A DNA stretch of 64,000 nt from Manis javanica (taxonomy: Eukaryota; Chordata; Mammalia; Pholidota; Manidae): assembly GCF_040802235.1 (NCBI RefSeq), contig NC_133163.1, forward strand, positions 65,886,001 to 65,950,000, read 5' to 3'. Positions 1 through 10,340 of this stretch are shown here, piece by piece; the first letter of the stretch is position 1; each line of letters begins with the position of its first letter. A program made the translations under genes and the position numbers. Under the pieces are notes generated by a model. That model made no database searches and was not told where the DNA came from. It saw nothing but the letters and a program-made list of their open reading frames with translations.

Positions 1-1775
1 ATATTATTGATGACTCTGAAGTTGTATTATTTATTCAAATATGGTTAGCATAATAGTATAATTAAAATCAGCACTAAATACATTTCTAATCAGATTTTGC
101 TAAACTTTGGAACAAGAAAAGATTGACTGAAGTTAGTTTTAAGTTCTTAGAAATATTTTTTAAACTTTCTTTTTTTTAAGTTAAGGGCCTTGAGGTCATA
201 CATAGTCCATTGAAGGTAAAAAAGAAACTAGGCTTCTCACAGTGTTTTCTGTATATCTTCTTGGGACTCTATTTGGCCAATATTCCAACAATTGTTAGCA
301 AGAGAGAAATTAATGGATAGTCTGTATAATCAAAACTACCCACCCACCCCCAAGACAGGATTCTACAGGGAAACAAGTCTGACACAGGCATCACTGGCCT
401 TGTGGTTTTTCAAACAGACTCAGCATCATGTTTGCCACGAATGAGGCTTGAGATGCAGAATTTCAGAGATATAATTAATAGATATTTAAAGTGTCTCAGT
501 TACACCATTTCAAAATTGATCATAAATCAGATTTTATTTTTATTGCTTCTACCCTGTTTTCAATTTAGAATATTCAAATTACCATTAAGTATTTGTATAG
601 AATGTTCTGAAAATACTTGGCTTTTACTTGTTGCAAATACAGCATTTATATTATTCAGTTTGTGTCTGCTCATTTTCCATTAGTCCCTGCAAAAGAGTAT
701 AATACTTAATGGCATGTCATTTTCATGATGTGAAATCAAAGTACTGATTTATTAAAAACATAAGAAACTAAAGTCTTGGTCACTGAAAATGTTATTCACA
801 TGTATATTATCACTAGGAAATACAAATTTTGCCTTCACAGACAAGAGAATAGTAGCAGATACTGACCATTGCTATCATTTAGATTGTAGAACTTGCCAAC
901 CTAACAGCAGCCAGTTACACACACCGTCACATTGATGATCCCTTAGCTCAGTAAGAAGAAATGGCAAAAATAAATGAAAATTAATATTGAAATCTCATGG
1001 CAATGCTCTGTTATAAGATGAATGTAACTTATTCAGATATTTTAGAGTCTGATTATCTTAATGTTTTAAGATAATCATACCAATAAGAACGATTTGTTTT
1101 AAAAATCCTGTAGAAAAACCCTCTGATCCCTAAGAATCTCTCTGAAGACTCCAAGAGGTTCTAGATTGCAAGTTGAGAAACACTGTATAGGCTAATATAG
1201 AAAAACCTAATTTCTGGAGTCTGTGTAGCTTTGTATTTGTTCTTGAGAAAATGACTCAACAATTAGAAAAGGAGGGGAGGTAATATCTATTGAGCACCAA
1301 CTACTTGACACAAGGACATACACACACCAGATACATGCCTTCAATCATCCTATTAGAAAACAATGTTGAACTCTAGAACAAAAAAATAGAAGTATTGCCA
1401 AAGAGATGGAGATATTATAATGATAAAGAGCTCCATCTTACGACACTGCTTAGTACGAGAAGGGATGCTATCATTTTGAGTTTATGTTTGTCTGTCATTG
1501 TTAGGAGCCATACATCTTATAATTCTTCATGTAATGTCCTTCTCCTCCTCCACTTGAGGAACTACATAAACTTCAGTTCAGATATAATCTCTCCTGTGAA
1601 ACCTTCAATGATTTCTTCAGCTAAACATAACCTGTTCTTCCTTGAGGTTCCCACTATACTTTGAAGGTAGGATCTCACTGTATTGTCACTAACTGCACAT
1701 GTAAGGTTGCCTTCTTCTATAGTCTGACCTCCTCTCAGAGGACAGGGCCTTGCAATACAGGACTTTACATATAGG
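1..1775. other. AT-rich unassigned sequence
   Basis: No gene, RNA gene or clearly classifiable repeat was recognised here. Short open frames (for example 402-683 and 1395-1664) have no recognisable domain and no splice context, and look like chance. A small hairpin lies at 1051-1075. Confidence 0.5.
1051..1075. repeat. Short perfect inverted repeat (hairpin)
   Basis: An arm GATTATCTTAA is followed within about 5 bases by its reverse complement TTAAGATAATC. It is AT-rich and isolated, with no terminator or gene context, so it is probably incidental. Confidence 0.5.
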
Positions 1776-1965
1776 ATTGCATTTAATATTTGCTATTATT
1801 CTAAGAAGTAAGTATTTCCTTTTCTACAGCTGAGGAAAGTGATGCTCAAAAGAATTATGTGCCCCACTTCAATTCATATAAGTAACAAAACTGGGTTGTG
1901 GGAGAGACAGCATTCAAACTCAGGATCATCAGAATTCACATCCATGCTGCTTATATTATTCTGTG
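1776..1965 (-). repeat. MIR SINE, reverse orientation
   Basis: The plus strand reads like the reverse of the mammalian-wide MIR core and tail: a polypyrimidine stretch, CTACAGCTGAGGAAAGTGA, an interval like AAGTAACTTGCC, then a region like ATTCAAACTCAGGATCATC. Diverged, as expected for this ancient tRNA-derived SINE. Confidence 0.7.
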
Positions 1966-2639
1966 ATTTAATTTAACATCAGAGATGTCCTAACATAGTT
2001 TTAACCAGGAAAATCTATACGAACTATTTTGATATTCTTGGGCAATCAATACACAGAATATGGTAAGATGAAATACTGCAGTCAACTCTAGTTCTGTTTC
2101 TAGATTCTGAAGGAAAAAATTCAGTCTCAGACCAGCTCACGTCTGTCTTCCAAAATACTTCTGGTTACCGTTAGACTACTGAAGTTTACTCATAAAATAA
2201 AAAGTAATATAATTGTTGTAGTCAGAAAAAAAAAGGGAAAACTGCAACTATAAAAAATAATAAAATGACCCAAACCAGGACTTGTGCCTATGTTGTCCTC
2301 CATTAAAACAACTGATTCACAATTGCCATTAGTGTTCAGTTGTTGAATACAATAGAAATAAAAATAAAATATTCAGTTTTTGAAAAATAATGGAATAAAA
2401 TAAATAATAATTCAATTATTTGAATGAATGTTTTATCAACCAAAATCAGCTTTCTGTTTTAGGTAATAAGCTTTTGTTTCAATAAAATATTTTTCATTTA
2501 AGAATCCCAAGGGAGTTACATATAGTTTTAGCATTTCTGAGAGTTCCTAAAAAGGGAGATCAAACTCAGTTGTTTTTTAAAATGTCCAAAAATTAATTTG
2601 AGATAGAGATTCTAAAAGAAAACAAGAAAATATTTTTGC

Positions 2640-3461
2640 AACCTTAGAGTTAACAAAGATTTGTAAAATAGGGCACAGAGAACAGAAGCCATTAAAAAAC
2701 TGATAACTGGACTTAATCAAAATTTAAAACTTCTCATAAAAAGATACAGTTTTTTTTAAAAAATAGACAATCCAGAGACTGGAAGAAAACATTCAGAAAA
2801 ATTTCACAATTAAATATGAGGAAAAGGATGTGTATCTAGATTAAATTTGGAACTCTTACAACCAATAATAAAAAGAACAACCCAAATAAAATGGGTAAAA
2901 GACTTGAACAGACTTCATACACAAAAAAAGAGATACAAAAATGGCGAAGAAGAAAATAAGAAGATACTCAACATTGGTAATTAGAAAACTGCTAGTTAAA
3001 TACACAATTAACACCATTTCACACTTACTAGAATGGCTAAAATTTAAAAGATTGACAATACCAAACATTGGCAATTATGTGGAACAGCTAGAACTTTCAT
3101 GCATTATTGGTGGGAGTGTAAAATAATACAACTAATGAAGAATTTTATGTCTGTTTCTTATGAAGATAAACACACTTAAACTGGGACCCATGAATTCCAC
3201 TCCTACATATTTGTCCAGGTGAAATTAAGATATATGTCCACAAAGATTCATATAAAAGAGTTTACAATTGCTTCATTCATAAGTTCCAAACTGGAAACAT
3301 ATGAAAGAATGCATATTATATGACTCCATGCATATAAAGTTCAAGAACAAGCAAAACTAATAGATAAATCAGAACAATAGTTGGTTAGAGGAAAGGGGGA
3401 AATGGGGATTGACTAAAAGATAGTACAGGGAAACTTTCTGGATGCTGTAAAGTTATATATC
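2640..3461 (+). repeat. Ancient LINE-1 (L1M-type) ORF2 end and 3'UTR, left part
   Basis: The sequence follows the C-terminal part of L1 ORF2 (the stretch around ACAATCCAGAGACTGG, then GTTACTCAACATTGG-like and TGGTGGGAGTGTAAA-like landmarks) and then an old L1 3'UTR. It is heavily mutated. It is interrupted at 3461 by the composite retroelement and resumes at 5518. Its 3' part, from 3258, is also present as an inverted copy at 5751-6008. Confidence 0.75.
3448..3461. repeat. Target-site duplication, left copy
   Basis: The 14-mer TAAAGTTATATATC occurs here and again at 5504-5517, exactly bracketing the composite element. A T-run follows immediately, so the inserted element has its poly(A) end here and lies on the minus strand. 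Length and sequence fit L1-type target-primed insertion. Confidence 0.85.
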
Positions 3462-3473
3462 ATTTTTTTTTTT

Positions 3474-3797
3474 GAGAGGGCATCTCTCATATTTATTGAT
3501 CAAATGGTTGTTAACAACAATAAAATTCAGTATAGGGGGGATCAATGCTCAATGTACAATCATTACTGCATCTCAAGCCTAACTCTCGTCAGTCTCCAAT
3601 CTTCTGAAGCATAACGAACAAGTTCTTACATGGTGAACGAATTCTTACATAGTGAATAAATTCTTACATGGTGAACAGTACAAGGGCATTCATCACAGAA
3701 ACTTTCGGTTTTGATCACGCATTATGAACTATAAACAATCAGGTCAAATATGAATATTCATTTGATTTTTATACTTGATTTAAATGTTGATCCCACA
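3474..3797 (-). other. LTR-like 3' region of the composite element
   Basis: It begins directly after a purine-rich tract with TGTGGGATCAAC, as an LTR would after a retroviral polypurine tract, and ends at a polyadenylation point. The signal AATAAA (minus strand, 3492-3497) lies about 20 bases before the A tail. A TATAAAAA box-like sequence sits at 3766-3773, oddly close to the LTR start. There is no second half of an LTR after the poly(A), so this is a transcript copy rather than a provirus end. Confidence 0.65.
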
Positions 3798-3811
3798 TTT
3801 CTCCCTTTATT
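3798..3811 (-). other. Polypurine-tract-like sequence
   Basis: On the minus strand the run AAAGGGAGAAA immediately precedes TGTGGG. This is the arrangement of a retroviral plus-strand primer next to the 3' LTR. A long AATAAT-type simple repeat lies just upstream. Confidence 0.6.
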
Positions 3812-4430
3812 ATTATTATTATTTTTATTTTTAATAAAATGCTGAAGTGGTAGGTAGATGCAAGATAAAGGTAGAAAACATAGTTTAGTGTTGTAGGAGA
3901 GCAATTGTAGATGATCAGGTGTGTGCCTGTAGACTATGTGTTAATCCAAGCTAGACAAGGGCAATAAACCATCCACGGATGCAGAAGATTTCTCTCGAAG
4001 CAGGGGGGGATGAGGTTCTGAGCCTCACCTCTGTTGATCCCCAATTTCTCACCTGATGGCCCCCCTGCGACTGTGCCTGTCTTAGGTTGTTCCTCCCTTG
4101 AGGAATCTTACCCGTCTCTGGCTAACCAGTCATCTTCCGGGGCCATACAGGGAAATGTAAAGTTGGTAAGTGAGAGAGAAGCCATATTGTTTGAAAAGGT
4201 TAGCTTTTTACTTCTTTGCAGATTTATGTCCTGTGGCTTCTATGCCCAGCACTTGTCTCGAGGTATCTTTACCACCTGGAGGAATTATGATACTCGGTAA
4301 CTTCATATGAGGCACGAATTCTATTTAAGGGTTGTAATTAGGAAGGAAGAAGAAAAGCTATAGAGGTAGCATATGGAAGAAAACATGGGAGGATTGATTA
4401 TTTCTTTCGCATATCTTCTTGTAGAGTATC

Positions 4431-4886
4431 TTAAGTATGTATAGGTTTTAAACTACTAACTAATTTGTACACACATATTAACATAATAGGAATACGGTGA
4501 CATAAACAAAGCAAATCTATAATTACCATCCATCTCCAGTGAAGCCAAGAAAACCATTTAGGCACCCTAGGCATTTGTGAAAATTTGTCTATGATATGAT
4601 GGATATTGTCCAACTGTACTTGAACAGTCTGAGAGAAATCAGACAAATTAAAGCAGCCCATTTCTGGGATCTGTTCACCTCCCATATGTCCTTTTAACCG
4701 TAGATACTCTATAGTCATAAGATTTTGGAGTGCTACACCTTGCACCCCTCCCAACTCCTGGTTGAGTTCCAACAGTACAGATCTGGTCAAATTCGTTGTC
4801 TCACTGTATGCACATGCCAGCCTAGACATCTCCCTCCTCATTCCAATGGCAAGTCCAGAAAACGGTGGGGTGGACGCAGCCACCAC
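4431..4886 (-). pseudogene. Endogenous retrovirus envelope remnant (transmembrane subunit part)
   Basis: The 151-codon open stretch resembles a gammaretrovirus-like transmembrane envelope subunit. A heptad-like leucine-rich segment (about residues 30-55) is followed by the region that normally holds the immunosuppressive stretch and the CX6CC-type motif (about residues 56-80), then a tryptophan-rich membrane-proximal segment (WFSWLHWRW) and a hydrophobic stretch. Two of the cysteines expected in the motif are replaced by glycines. Upstream, in the same reading direction, stops and frameshifts break the surface-subunit part. It has no complete signal peptide or surface subunit, so it cannot make a functional envelope. 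It is cargo of the composite element. Confidence 0.65.
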
Positions 4887-5141
4887 CGCAGCATCGCCCG
4901 GATCCCTGTGGAGGCTTTTTGATGATCATCTCCCGGCACGAGTCCTCCAGAGAGTGCTGATGCCAGAAGCTCCTCCTCATATCGTATCTTAGTTCATTTT
5001 CTGGGTATCCAAGCTAGGCCTTGATCTTCTGCATGGAAACAAACAGACCCTTTGCCCACACTTTGACATGCCCTCTATACCACTGTGCAGAACTCATTGG
5101 AGGTCAGCACACAGGGACTGCTTTTTTTTTTTTTTTTTTTT

Positions 5142-5286
5142 ATTAAGAGAAAGGAGTATTATCAGAAAAGAGTACGTCCATAGCTGATCATCTGACACCC
5201 TTTAAGTGACCAACATTAAGGATATTTAAAGCATGCATTGATCTTTGATTTACCAATAGTTTTATCCTATCAAGGAGTAATCCCCC
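5142..5286 (-). other. Unidentified polyadenylated segment inside the composite element
   Basis: About 145 bp on the minus strand, running from after a GAAA-rich tract to TTAATAAA followed by a ~20 bp A run. It has the look of the 3' end of a polyadenylated RNA, but no family was recognised. Its own A tract marks it as a distinct module between the L1 and ERV parts. Confidence 0.5.
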
Positions 5287-5316
5287 TTTTCTTTCTTTCT
5301 TTCTTTTTTTTTTTTT

Positions 5317-5503
5317 AATCTTTAATCTACACTTACATGAAGAGTACTATGTTTACTATGCTCTCCCCTATATCAGGTCCCCCCTAACAACCACATTACG
5401 GTTACTGTCCATCAGCTTAGGAAAATGTTGTAGAATCGCTACTTGTCCTCTCTGTGTTGTGCAGCCCACCCTCCCCTTTCTCCCCCCCCCCATGCATGCT
5501 AAT
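5317..5503 (-). repeat. L1 3'UTR segment forming the 5' end of the composite element
   Basis: On the minus strand it matches the young L1 3'UTR seen at 19150-19340 and 38530-38700: the CAACACAGAGA-GACAAGTAG block, the ACTGATGGRCAGT-like block, and the terminal CTTCATGTAA-TGTAGATTAA. It then runs into an A-rich tract. Divergence from the intact copies is visible, so it is not a recent local copy. Confidence 0.8.
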
Positions 5504-5517
5504 TAAAGTTATATATC
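5504..5517. repeat. Target-site duplication, right copy
   Basis: Second copy of TAAAGTTATATATC. It rejoins the ancient L1 3'UTR, whose continuation (TTGATCAGTGTG) is found uninterrupted in the inverted copy at 5751-6008. This confirms the pre-insertion sequence. Confidence 0.85.
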
Positions 5518-5640
5518 TTGATCAGTGTGTTATATGGGTATATTCATATGTCATATCAACTATACATTGAGATGTTTGCATCTTACCATTATGAATTATA
5601 CTGCAATAAAAAATGCTTCAATTAAAAAGAAGAAAGTATC
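5518..5640 (+). repeat. Ancient LINE-1 3'UTR, right part with 3' end
   Basis: Continuation of the L1 at 2640-3461. It ends with GAATTATACTGCAATAAAAA and an A/G-rich tail, as old L1M 3' ends do. Confidence 0.7.
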
Positions 5641-5698
5641 AGGAACAAAAGAAAGGTTGCTGAAATCTAACACTAAAGGGTTTGCTTTTTCTAAGCAA

Positions 5699-5738
5699 TG
5701 TTTTCAGGTGATGATTAAAGATGCTTGTCACCATTGTT
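5699..5738. repeat. 40 bp segment with an exact inverted copy at 7269-7308
   Basis: The 40 bases starting TGTTTTCAGGTGATG are the perfect reverse complement of 7269-7308. Sequence diverges on both sides. It sits directly left of the inverted L1-end copy (5751-6008), which suggests that one complex event placed both. Confidence 0.75.
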
Positions 5739-5750
5739 TTCCATGTTTTC

Positions 5751-6008
5751 CATCTCAAGTGTATAGTTGATATGACATATGAATATACCCATATAACACA
5801 CTGATCAAGATATATAACTTTACAGCATCCAGAAAGTTTCCCTGTACTTTTAGTCAATCTCCATTTCCCCCTTTCCTCTAACCAACTGTTGTTCTGATTT
5901 ATCTATTAGTTTTGCTTGTTCTTGAACTTTATATGCATGGAGTCATATAATATGCATTCTTTCATATGTTTCCAGTTTGGAACTTATGAATGAAGCAATT
6001 GTAAACTC
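5751..6008 (-). repeat. Inverted duplicate of the ancient L1 3' end
   Basis: This 258 bp reads as the reverse complement of 3258-3461 joined to 5518-5574, about 97% identical (a few substitutions, a 4-base and a 1-base indel). It lacks the composite insertion. Identity is far too high for two independent ancient L1 copies, so it is a later local inverted duplication. Confidence 0.85.
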
Positions 6009-6189
6009 CATCACCTGTAAGGTTCCTGGAACCTTACACTGCCATCTATCTAAACATACATTGATCCCATCTAACAACAAGACACTTAGTCAAGCTGTTA
6101 ATATTGCCTTTCTGGAGGCTTCATCAAGTTGAGTTGATAAATATATACATATGCTTCTGAAAGGATGTGATGGATATTTTTCAATTTAT

Positions 6190-6430
6190 ATTAGCTCCTT
6201 TATTTAATAAATATTTATTGAGCACTTATGTCCCAGGCAATGTTCTAGGTACCAGTGATCAAAACACTACCCATCTTTCTTCATGGAGTTTCACCTTAGT
6301 GTGGAAGAGACAGATGATGAAGAAGTATAGAAATAAATAAATGAGGTAATTTCAGATGGTGATAAATGCAATGAAGAAAATGAGTACTTGAAAACATTTA
6401 ACTCATTTCTGAAAAAGTATGTGAATCACA
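6190..6430 (+). repeat. LINE-2 3' end
   Basis: Landmarks of the L2 3' region are readable: TATTGAGCACTTATG, CCAGGCAATGTTCTAGG, TCATGGAGTTTCACCTTAG and GATGGTGATAAATGCAATGA. Diverged, ancient. Confidence 0.75.
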
Positions 6431-8029
6431 TATTTGAGTGTCAAATTACATGTTTAGCTCCACTATGATATCAAAGATCAATTCTTGAATACTTTTGTTC
6501 TCACTATATTTGAAATGAAAACACTTTCAAAATAGAACATGAAGCCCTACTTCACTGGTGAACATTAATGTATATTTTATTTTCTTACACACTCTTTTAA
6601 AAAGGACAGATTGACAATTCACCAAACCATTACACACAAATTAAAAGTATATGGACCATGCATTTAAGTAAAGTACACCACACTGTTAAGATCCACTATC
6701 ATATATCAGCTTCACTGGGAATGCACTTTCTCCTCCAGGCTTGAATGTTTAAGGAGTAAATACTAGAAGTGACTGCCAATTTTCAAAACCTACTGGCTTG
6801 AAATAACCTACGAAAAATCAAACTACATAACCAAACCCTCATTCATTATATCATGCATGATATAGAGAGTAAAGTTTCAGACTCTAAAATTCCATTTTAC
6901 TTTTGTGCCTAGTACATTGGAATTAATTGAGGGTCATGCAGATAAGCCACATGATTTCACCAGTTTCAGCATCTATAATCACACAATTATCTGGCTGCTT
7001 TTGATCTCTTAAAGTTTATTTTGGTTCTCTGATATGCTAGCCATTTGGGTTTTAGCTTTGACACTGATGAAAAGCTAAAACTGTAGTAGTCTCAGCTATG
7101 GCATATCAACCCTTGCCATAAAACCAGCTTTATCAAAGCCAGGTAGACCTAGGCAAGTCAAAATGTGGGTAAGATTACTTCCTATTATTTTAGTTTCTAC
7201 AGTGGTTTATACCATTTTGAGAAATGATATTATCTTTCATTAGCGAACTCTATCAGCCCTTCATGAAGAACAATGGTGACAAGCATCTTTAATCATCACC
7301 TGAAAACAGAGAGAGTACCAGGACACAGTGTGTGGTCTTCCCAGTGGCTTACTGGCAGAACTGAAATTAAACCAGAGTGCTGAATTGTTCATTTTGGGCT
7401 AATTTCTAGCATTCCCTCTTTGCTACACAATTCACATGGAAGAAAAATCCCCTCTGCTGATTGTTAGCTGCCTCTACACATAATGATAATCTTTATGTTC
7501 ATTCACCTTGCACAATAATGATGTGATGATAGCACTTGAGAAAACATGGAGCAGGTATTCAAGTGAAGGCAAGCAATTAAAGAGGACAACTGGGACTGCA
7601 AAGTCACCTGAACAAAAATATAATTACAAATCAAAATGATCATTTATATAAATAGCAATATTAATGAGTGAGGATGGACCCCTGACTTATACAATGAGGC
7701 TGAATATTATTTTTCCTATTTCATGGAAATATATCCAGTGTTTGTACTCATGTGAACAATAAAACTCAATGCATTTTATCATTTAAAGGCAGTGTTTGAG
7801 ATTGACGGTAGAAGCAGGAGAATGCCTGTTGATCAAATCTTGCTCCATGCCTTCCAACTGAAGTGTTTTACACTCTAGGCTAAGAAAGTAATTCTAAATT
7901 ACCCTTAGATGATATACTTAATGGTATCTGAAGTCATTCTAAAATGTTTCAGCCTCCTGGCTCCTTTCTTATCATAGACACATGGTCAATGAGGACATCT
8001 TTTCTGTAGATCATATGGCTCTTAACCTG
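6431..8029. other. Unassigned AT-rich sequence
   Basis: No gene or clear repeat was recognised. It contains an 18 bp palindrome centred on ATGCAT at 6847-6864, and the 40 bp partner of the inverted segment at 7269-7308. Confidence 0.45.
7269..7308. repeat. Partner of the 40 bp inverted segment at 5699-5738
   Basis: Exact reverse complement of 5699-5738, starting AACAATGGTGAC. The surrounding sequence is otherwise unrelated to that around 5699. Confidence 0.75.
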
Positions 8030-8245
8030 TGGGGTCAGGAACACATGCTTTGGAGCAGGCATATCTGTATTTTAATATCAGTTGTGACATTTGCTAGTAC
8101 GAACCTGGGTTAGTTCTTTAGTTGTGCTTAGCCATAGTTCTTGAATTGAGAATAATACCAACCTCATCAAATGATTGTAAGATTAAAATATGATGACGTA
8201 TAGAACATGCCAGGCCTGTAAGGTACTCAGACAACTATTGGTTCA
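8030..8245 (+). repeat. MIR SINE, forward orientation
   Basis: Readable order of MIR blocks: CTGTATTTTAATATCAGTTG, TGACATTTGCTAGTACG, GAATTGAGAATAATACCAAC, TGTAAGATTAAAATATGATG, ACATGCCAGGCCTGTAAGG. Confidence 0.65.
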
Positions 8246-8249
8246 TTTC

Positions 8250-8640
8250 TGTGGGTAAAACTGTAATATTTCCAGAATATCTCATCTGGCCTTAGTGCAT
8301 CTGCATCCTCAGGGGTGGAGAGAAGTATAGCTTTAGTGCCTCTGCATATCAACAGGCATTCTTCCTGGGTGGAGAGAAGTTCATCTCCATTATCAATGGG
8401 TACTTACCTGGGCAAGGGAGAGTTTATCTGAACCTGAGAGGTGAAGGGAAGTGCTGGTTTTGCTTCTGCCTGAACAGGAAAGAGAGATGGCCCAGGACTG
8501 CAGTTTGCAAGAAATAAATGGGTTTTAAACTTTATTTTTCCCTTTGACTGATTTTGGTTTTAGAAGTATTTTGCCCTGGGATTTTCTCTCCCCGGACTTA
8601 GAGTTGCCCTCTGCTTCTTTCTCAGAGGTCTCACCACACT
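8250..8640 (+). repeat. LTR-like repeat, copy 1
   Basis: Begins TGTGGGTAAA and shares the TTTCCAGAATMTCYCAYCT and CTTAGTSCATYT blocks with the repeat at 9741-10170. It contains AATAAA at about 8513 and a TTTCCCTTTGACTG segment further on. Both copies face the same way. A solo LTR of one family is the likeliest reading, but the ends are not certain and a MIR lies between the copies, so they are probably not one provirus. Confidence 0.4.
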
Positions 8641-9364
8641 TTGTTCATATCATTAGTTATCTGTGTATGCCTGATTGTTTACCCTTCCTTAGACTAGAAC
8701 TGCCTTAATTGTGAGGATAACAAGTCATTCATCTTTGTGTCCCCTGGAGCCCACCACATAGTGTCATAAACAGAGTAGGCACTTGGAAACTATATATTAA
8801 ATTTTACTTCGTGTAATGTAGTACATACTCAGTAACTTAATGAAATAAAACCATAGTCAAAATGCCCAGCGATGTTTCTTTTCTCCATAATCCAGCTATT
8901 TTTATTTTTAGAAGTGTCTTTTTGGAGCATTCACATTTAACTGATGGCCTTTTACTTCAGGCAAGCAGTCTTCCCAGGTGAGTGAGGGCTGTTCTCATGA
9001 TTTGGCTGAGGCTTTGCTTTTGTCTTGAATTAGTTTGTGACATACATGTTTAGGTAAGTTTTCCAGTTGGAGGAGCCCAAGGAGTAAATAAGCCAAACTA
9101 TTCCTACTTTTGTCAACCAAACATCCATTAGCTACAATTTACAGTATGGCTAACTATATATATAATACATTTTTAATAACACTCCTAGGAATTTTGGTGA
9201 GCCCTAAATGTGTTCAAAATGCTTTGACTGGAAGAAATTTACTTTTTCAAGTTCTCCACAGATAAAGTAAATCCCAATTACACAAATACTTTAAAAAGGC
9301 AAATTCAAATCAGTCACACGAGGCTTACCCTGGGAAAAAAATGTAAGTAAATTAGTAGTCTTGA
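8641..9364. other. Unassigned sequence
   Basis: Nothing recognised between the first LTR-like repeat and the next MIR. No open frame is of interest. Confidence 0.4.
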
Positions 9365-9545
9365 ACATTTATGAATTAAGTACAACTTTTCTTCATCTTT
9401 CTCTTGGCTCTTAGAGAACCTCAATGTTCTCATCCTGCAGAGCTGTTTTGAGGATTAAATGAGATAAGTATACCCAATACCCAACACAGTGCGTACTGCA
9501 CAATACAGGCTAGAGTGGCATCAGGCAGGCAATTGATGTTGCCAT
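9365..9545 (+). repeat. MIR SINE, forward orientation
   Basis: Blocks CCTCAATGTTCTCATCCTGC, GAGGATTAAATGAGATAAG and a CCAACACAGTGCGTACTGC-like segment match MIR order. The first part is weak. Confidence 0.55.
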
Positions 9546-9740
9546 ATGAGACACGGACTACACCTGGGCCTCCCTTTCAGGAGAGAAGAGAGTTCTCAGC
9601 AATAATCCAATAAGGAATTTTCCAATCCCCTTCCTTTTGAGTTCACAGGCATTCCAACGACTTTTCATTCAAAATACTGTAGACTTCTGATCATAGTAAA
9701 TTTCACCAAGAAGATTACCTTGAAACAAACAAAAATATTA

Positions 9741-10170
9741 CTGTAGGGTAAATGGCAGAGTTTCCAGAATCTCCCACCTAGCCTTAGTCCATTTATATAC
9801 CAATGGATGTTTCAGAGCTTCTGGTCTATCTGGGGGAAGGGATGGAGAAAAAACAGCCATTCTCTCCTCCCCTCTGTTCCTGATATATAATTGGTCTGGC
9901 ATTTGCCAGTCACCAAGGACCTGCCCATGGAGTTCCTCCCAGAAAGGGCAGGTGGCAAAGGAGAGTGTGAGCCCTGGCCGGAGAAAACTGTGCTGGGCCT
10001 GGCTAGCAATAGAAAGGATACTGTGAGGAATAAAAATGGTTTCTCCCAACTTACCCTTCCCCTTGTTCTCCTTCAGTTTCCCCGGATTCATAGGGGAATT
10101 TGTTTCGAGAGCGGAATCTCCTTTTGTCCCAGAGCTACGGTTACCCTGAGAAAAAAATCAAGCAAGCAGT
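9741..10170 (+). repeat. LTR-like repeat, copy 2
   Basis: Begins TGTAGGGTAAA with the same opening blocks as 8250-8640. It contains GAGGAATAAAAATGG (possible polyadenylation signal) about 290 bases in. The overlapping open frames here on both strands (up to 117 codons) carry no domain and follow from the GC-richer composition. Confidence 0.4.
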
Positions 10171-10174
10171 TACC

Positions 10175-10340
10175 GTAGTTGAAGGGGAGGTAGAGCACTC
10201 AAGGGTTTTCTGGGAACTGGCAGTAGTCTAGATCTGGGTAGTGGCTACATGTTTTGACTTTATGATAATTAAACTATACATTAATGTTTTATTCACTTTT
10301 CTGTATGTGTGTCATATTTCACAATGGAAAGGTTTGAAAT
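10175..10340 (+). repeat. Ancient LINE-1 3'UTR end
   Basis: GATCTGGGTAGTGGCTACAT, a TTTATGATAATTAAACTATA-like block and CACTTTTCTGTATGTGTGTC are the characteristic tail of old L1M 3'UTRs. Confidence 0.6.

Larger units (their letters stand above)
3462..5503 (-). mobile_element. Composite non-autonomous retroelement: L1 3'UTR piece + polyA piece + ERV env/LTR piece + polyA
   Basis: Read on the minus strand, the unit contains in order: an L1 3'UTR segment (5503-5317), an A-rich/GAAA tract (5316-5287), an unknown ~145 bp segment ending in AATAAA (5286-5142), a 20 bp A run, a retroviral env remnant, a polypurine tract, an LTR-like region with AATAAA, and a poly(A) tail (3473-3463). One 14 bp target-site duplication surrounds the whole. 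Seen directly: the parts, their order and the duplication. Inferred: insertion as one RNA-derived unit by L1 machinery. Alternatives are stacked independent insertions that happen to share outer flanks, or template jumping during a single insertion. No internal target-site duplications were found at the junctions. Confidence 0.75.

Noticed and set aside
6847..6864. 18 bp palindrome centred on ATGCAT
   Set aside because: Short AT-rich palindromes are expected by chance in 64 kb of AT-rich DNA, and no gene or repeat boundary coincides with it.
8250..10170. The two LTR-like repeats as one provirus
   Set aside because: They share only their opening blocks, are strongly diverged, and the interval contains an ancient MIR and no retroviral coding sequence.
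9738..10178. Overlapping frames of 95-117 codons
   Set aside because: They lie in an LTR-like repeat on opposite strands, with no homology recognised and no promoter or splice context.
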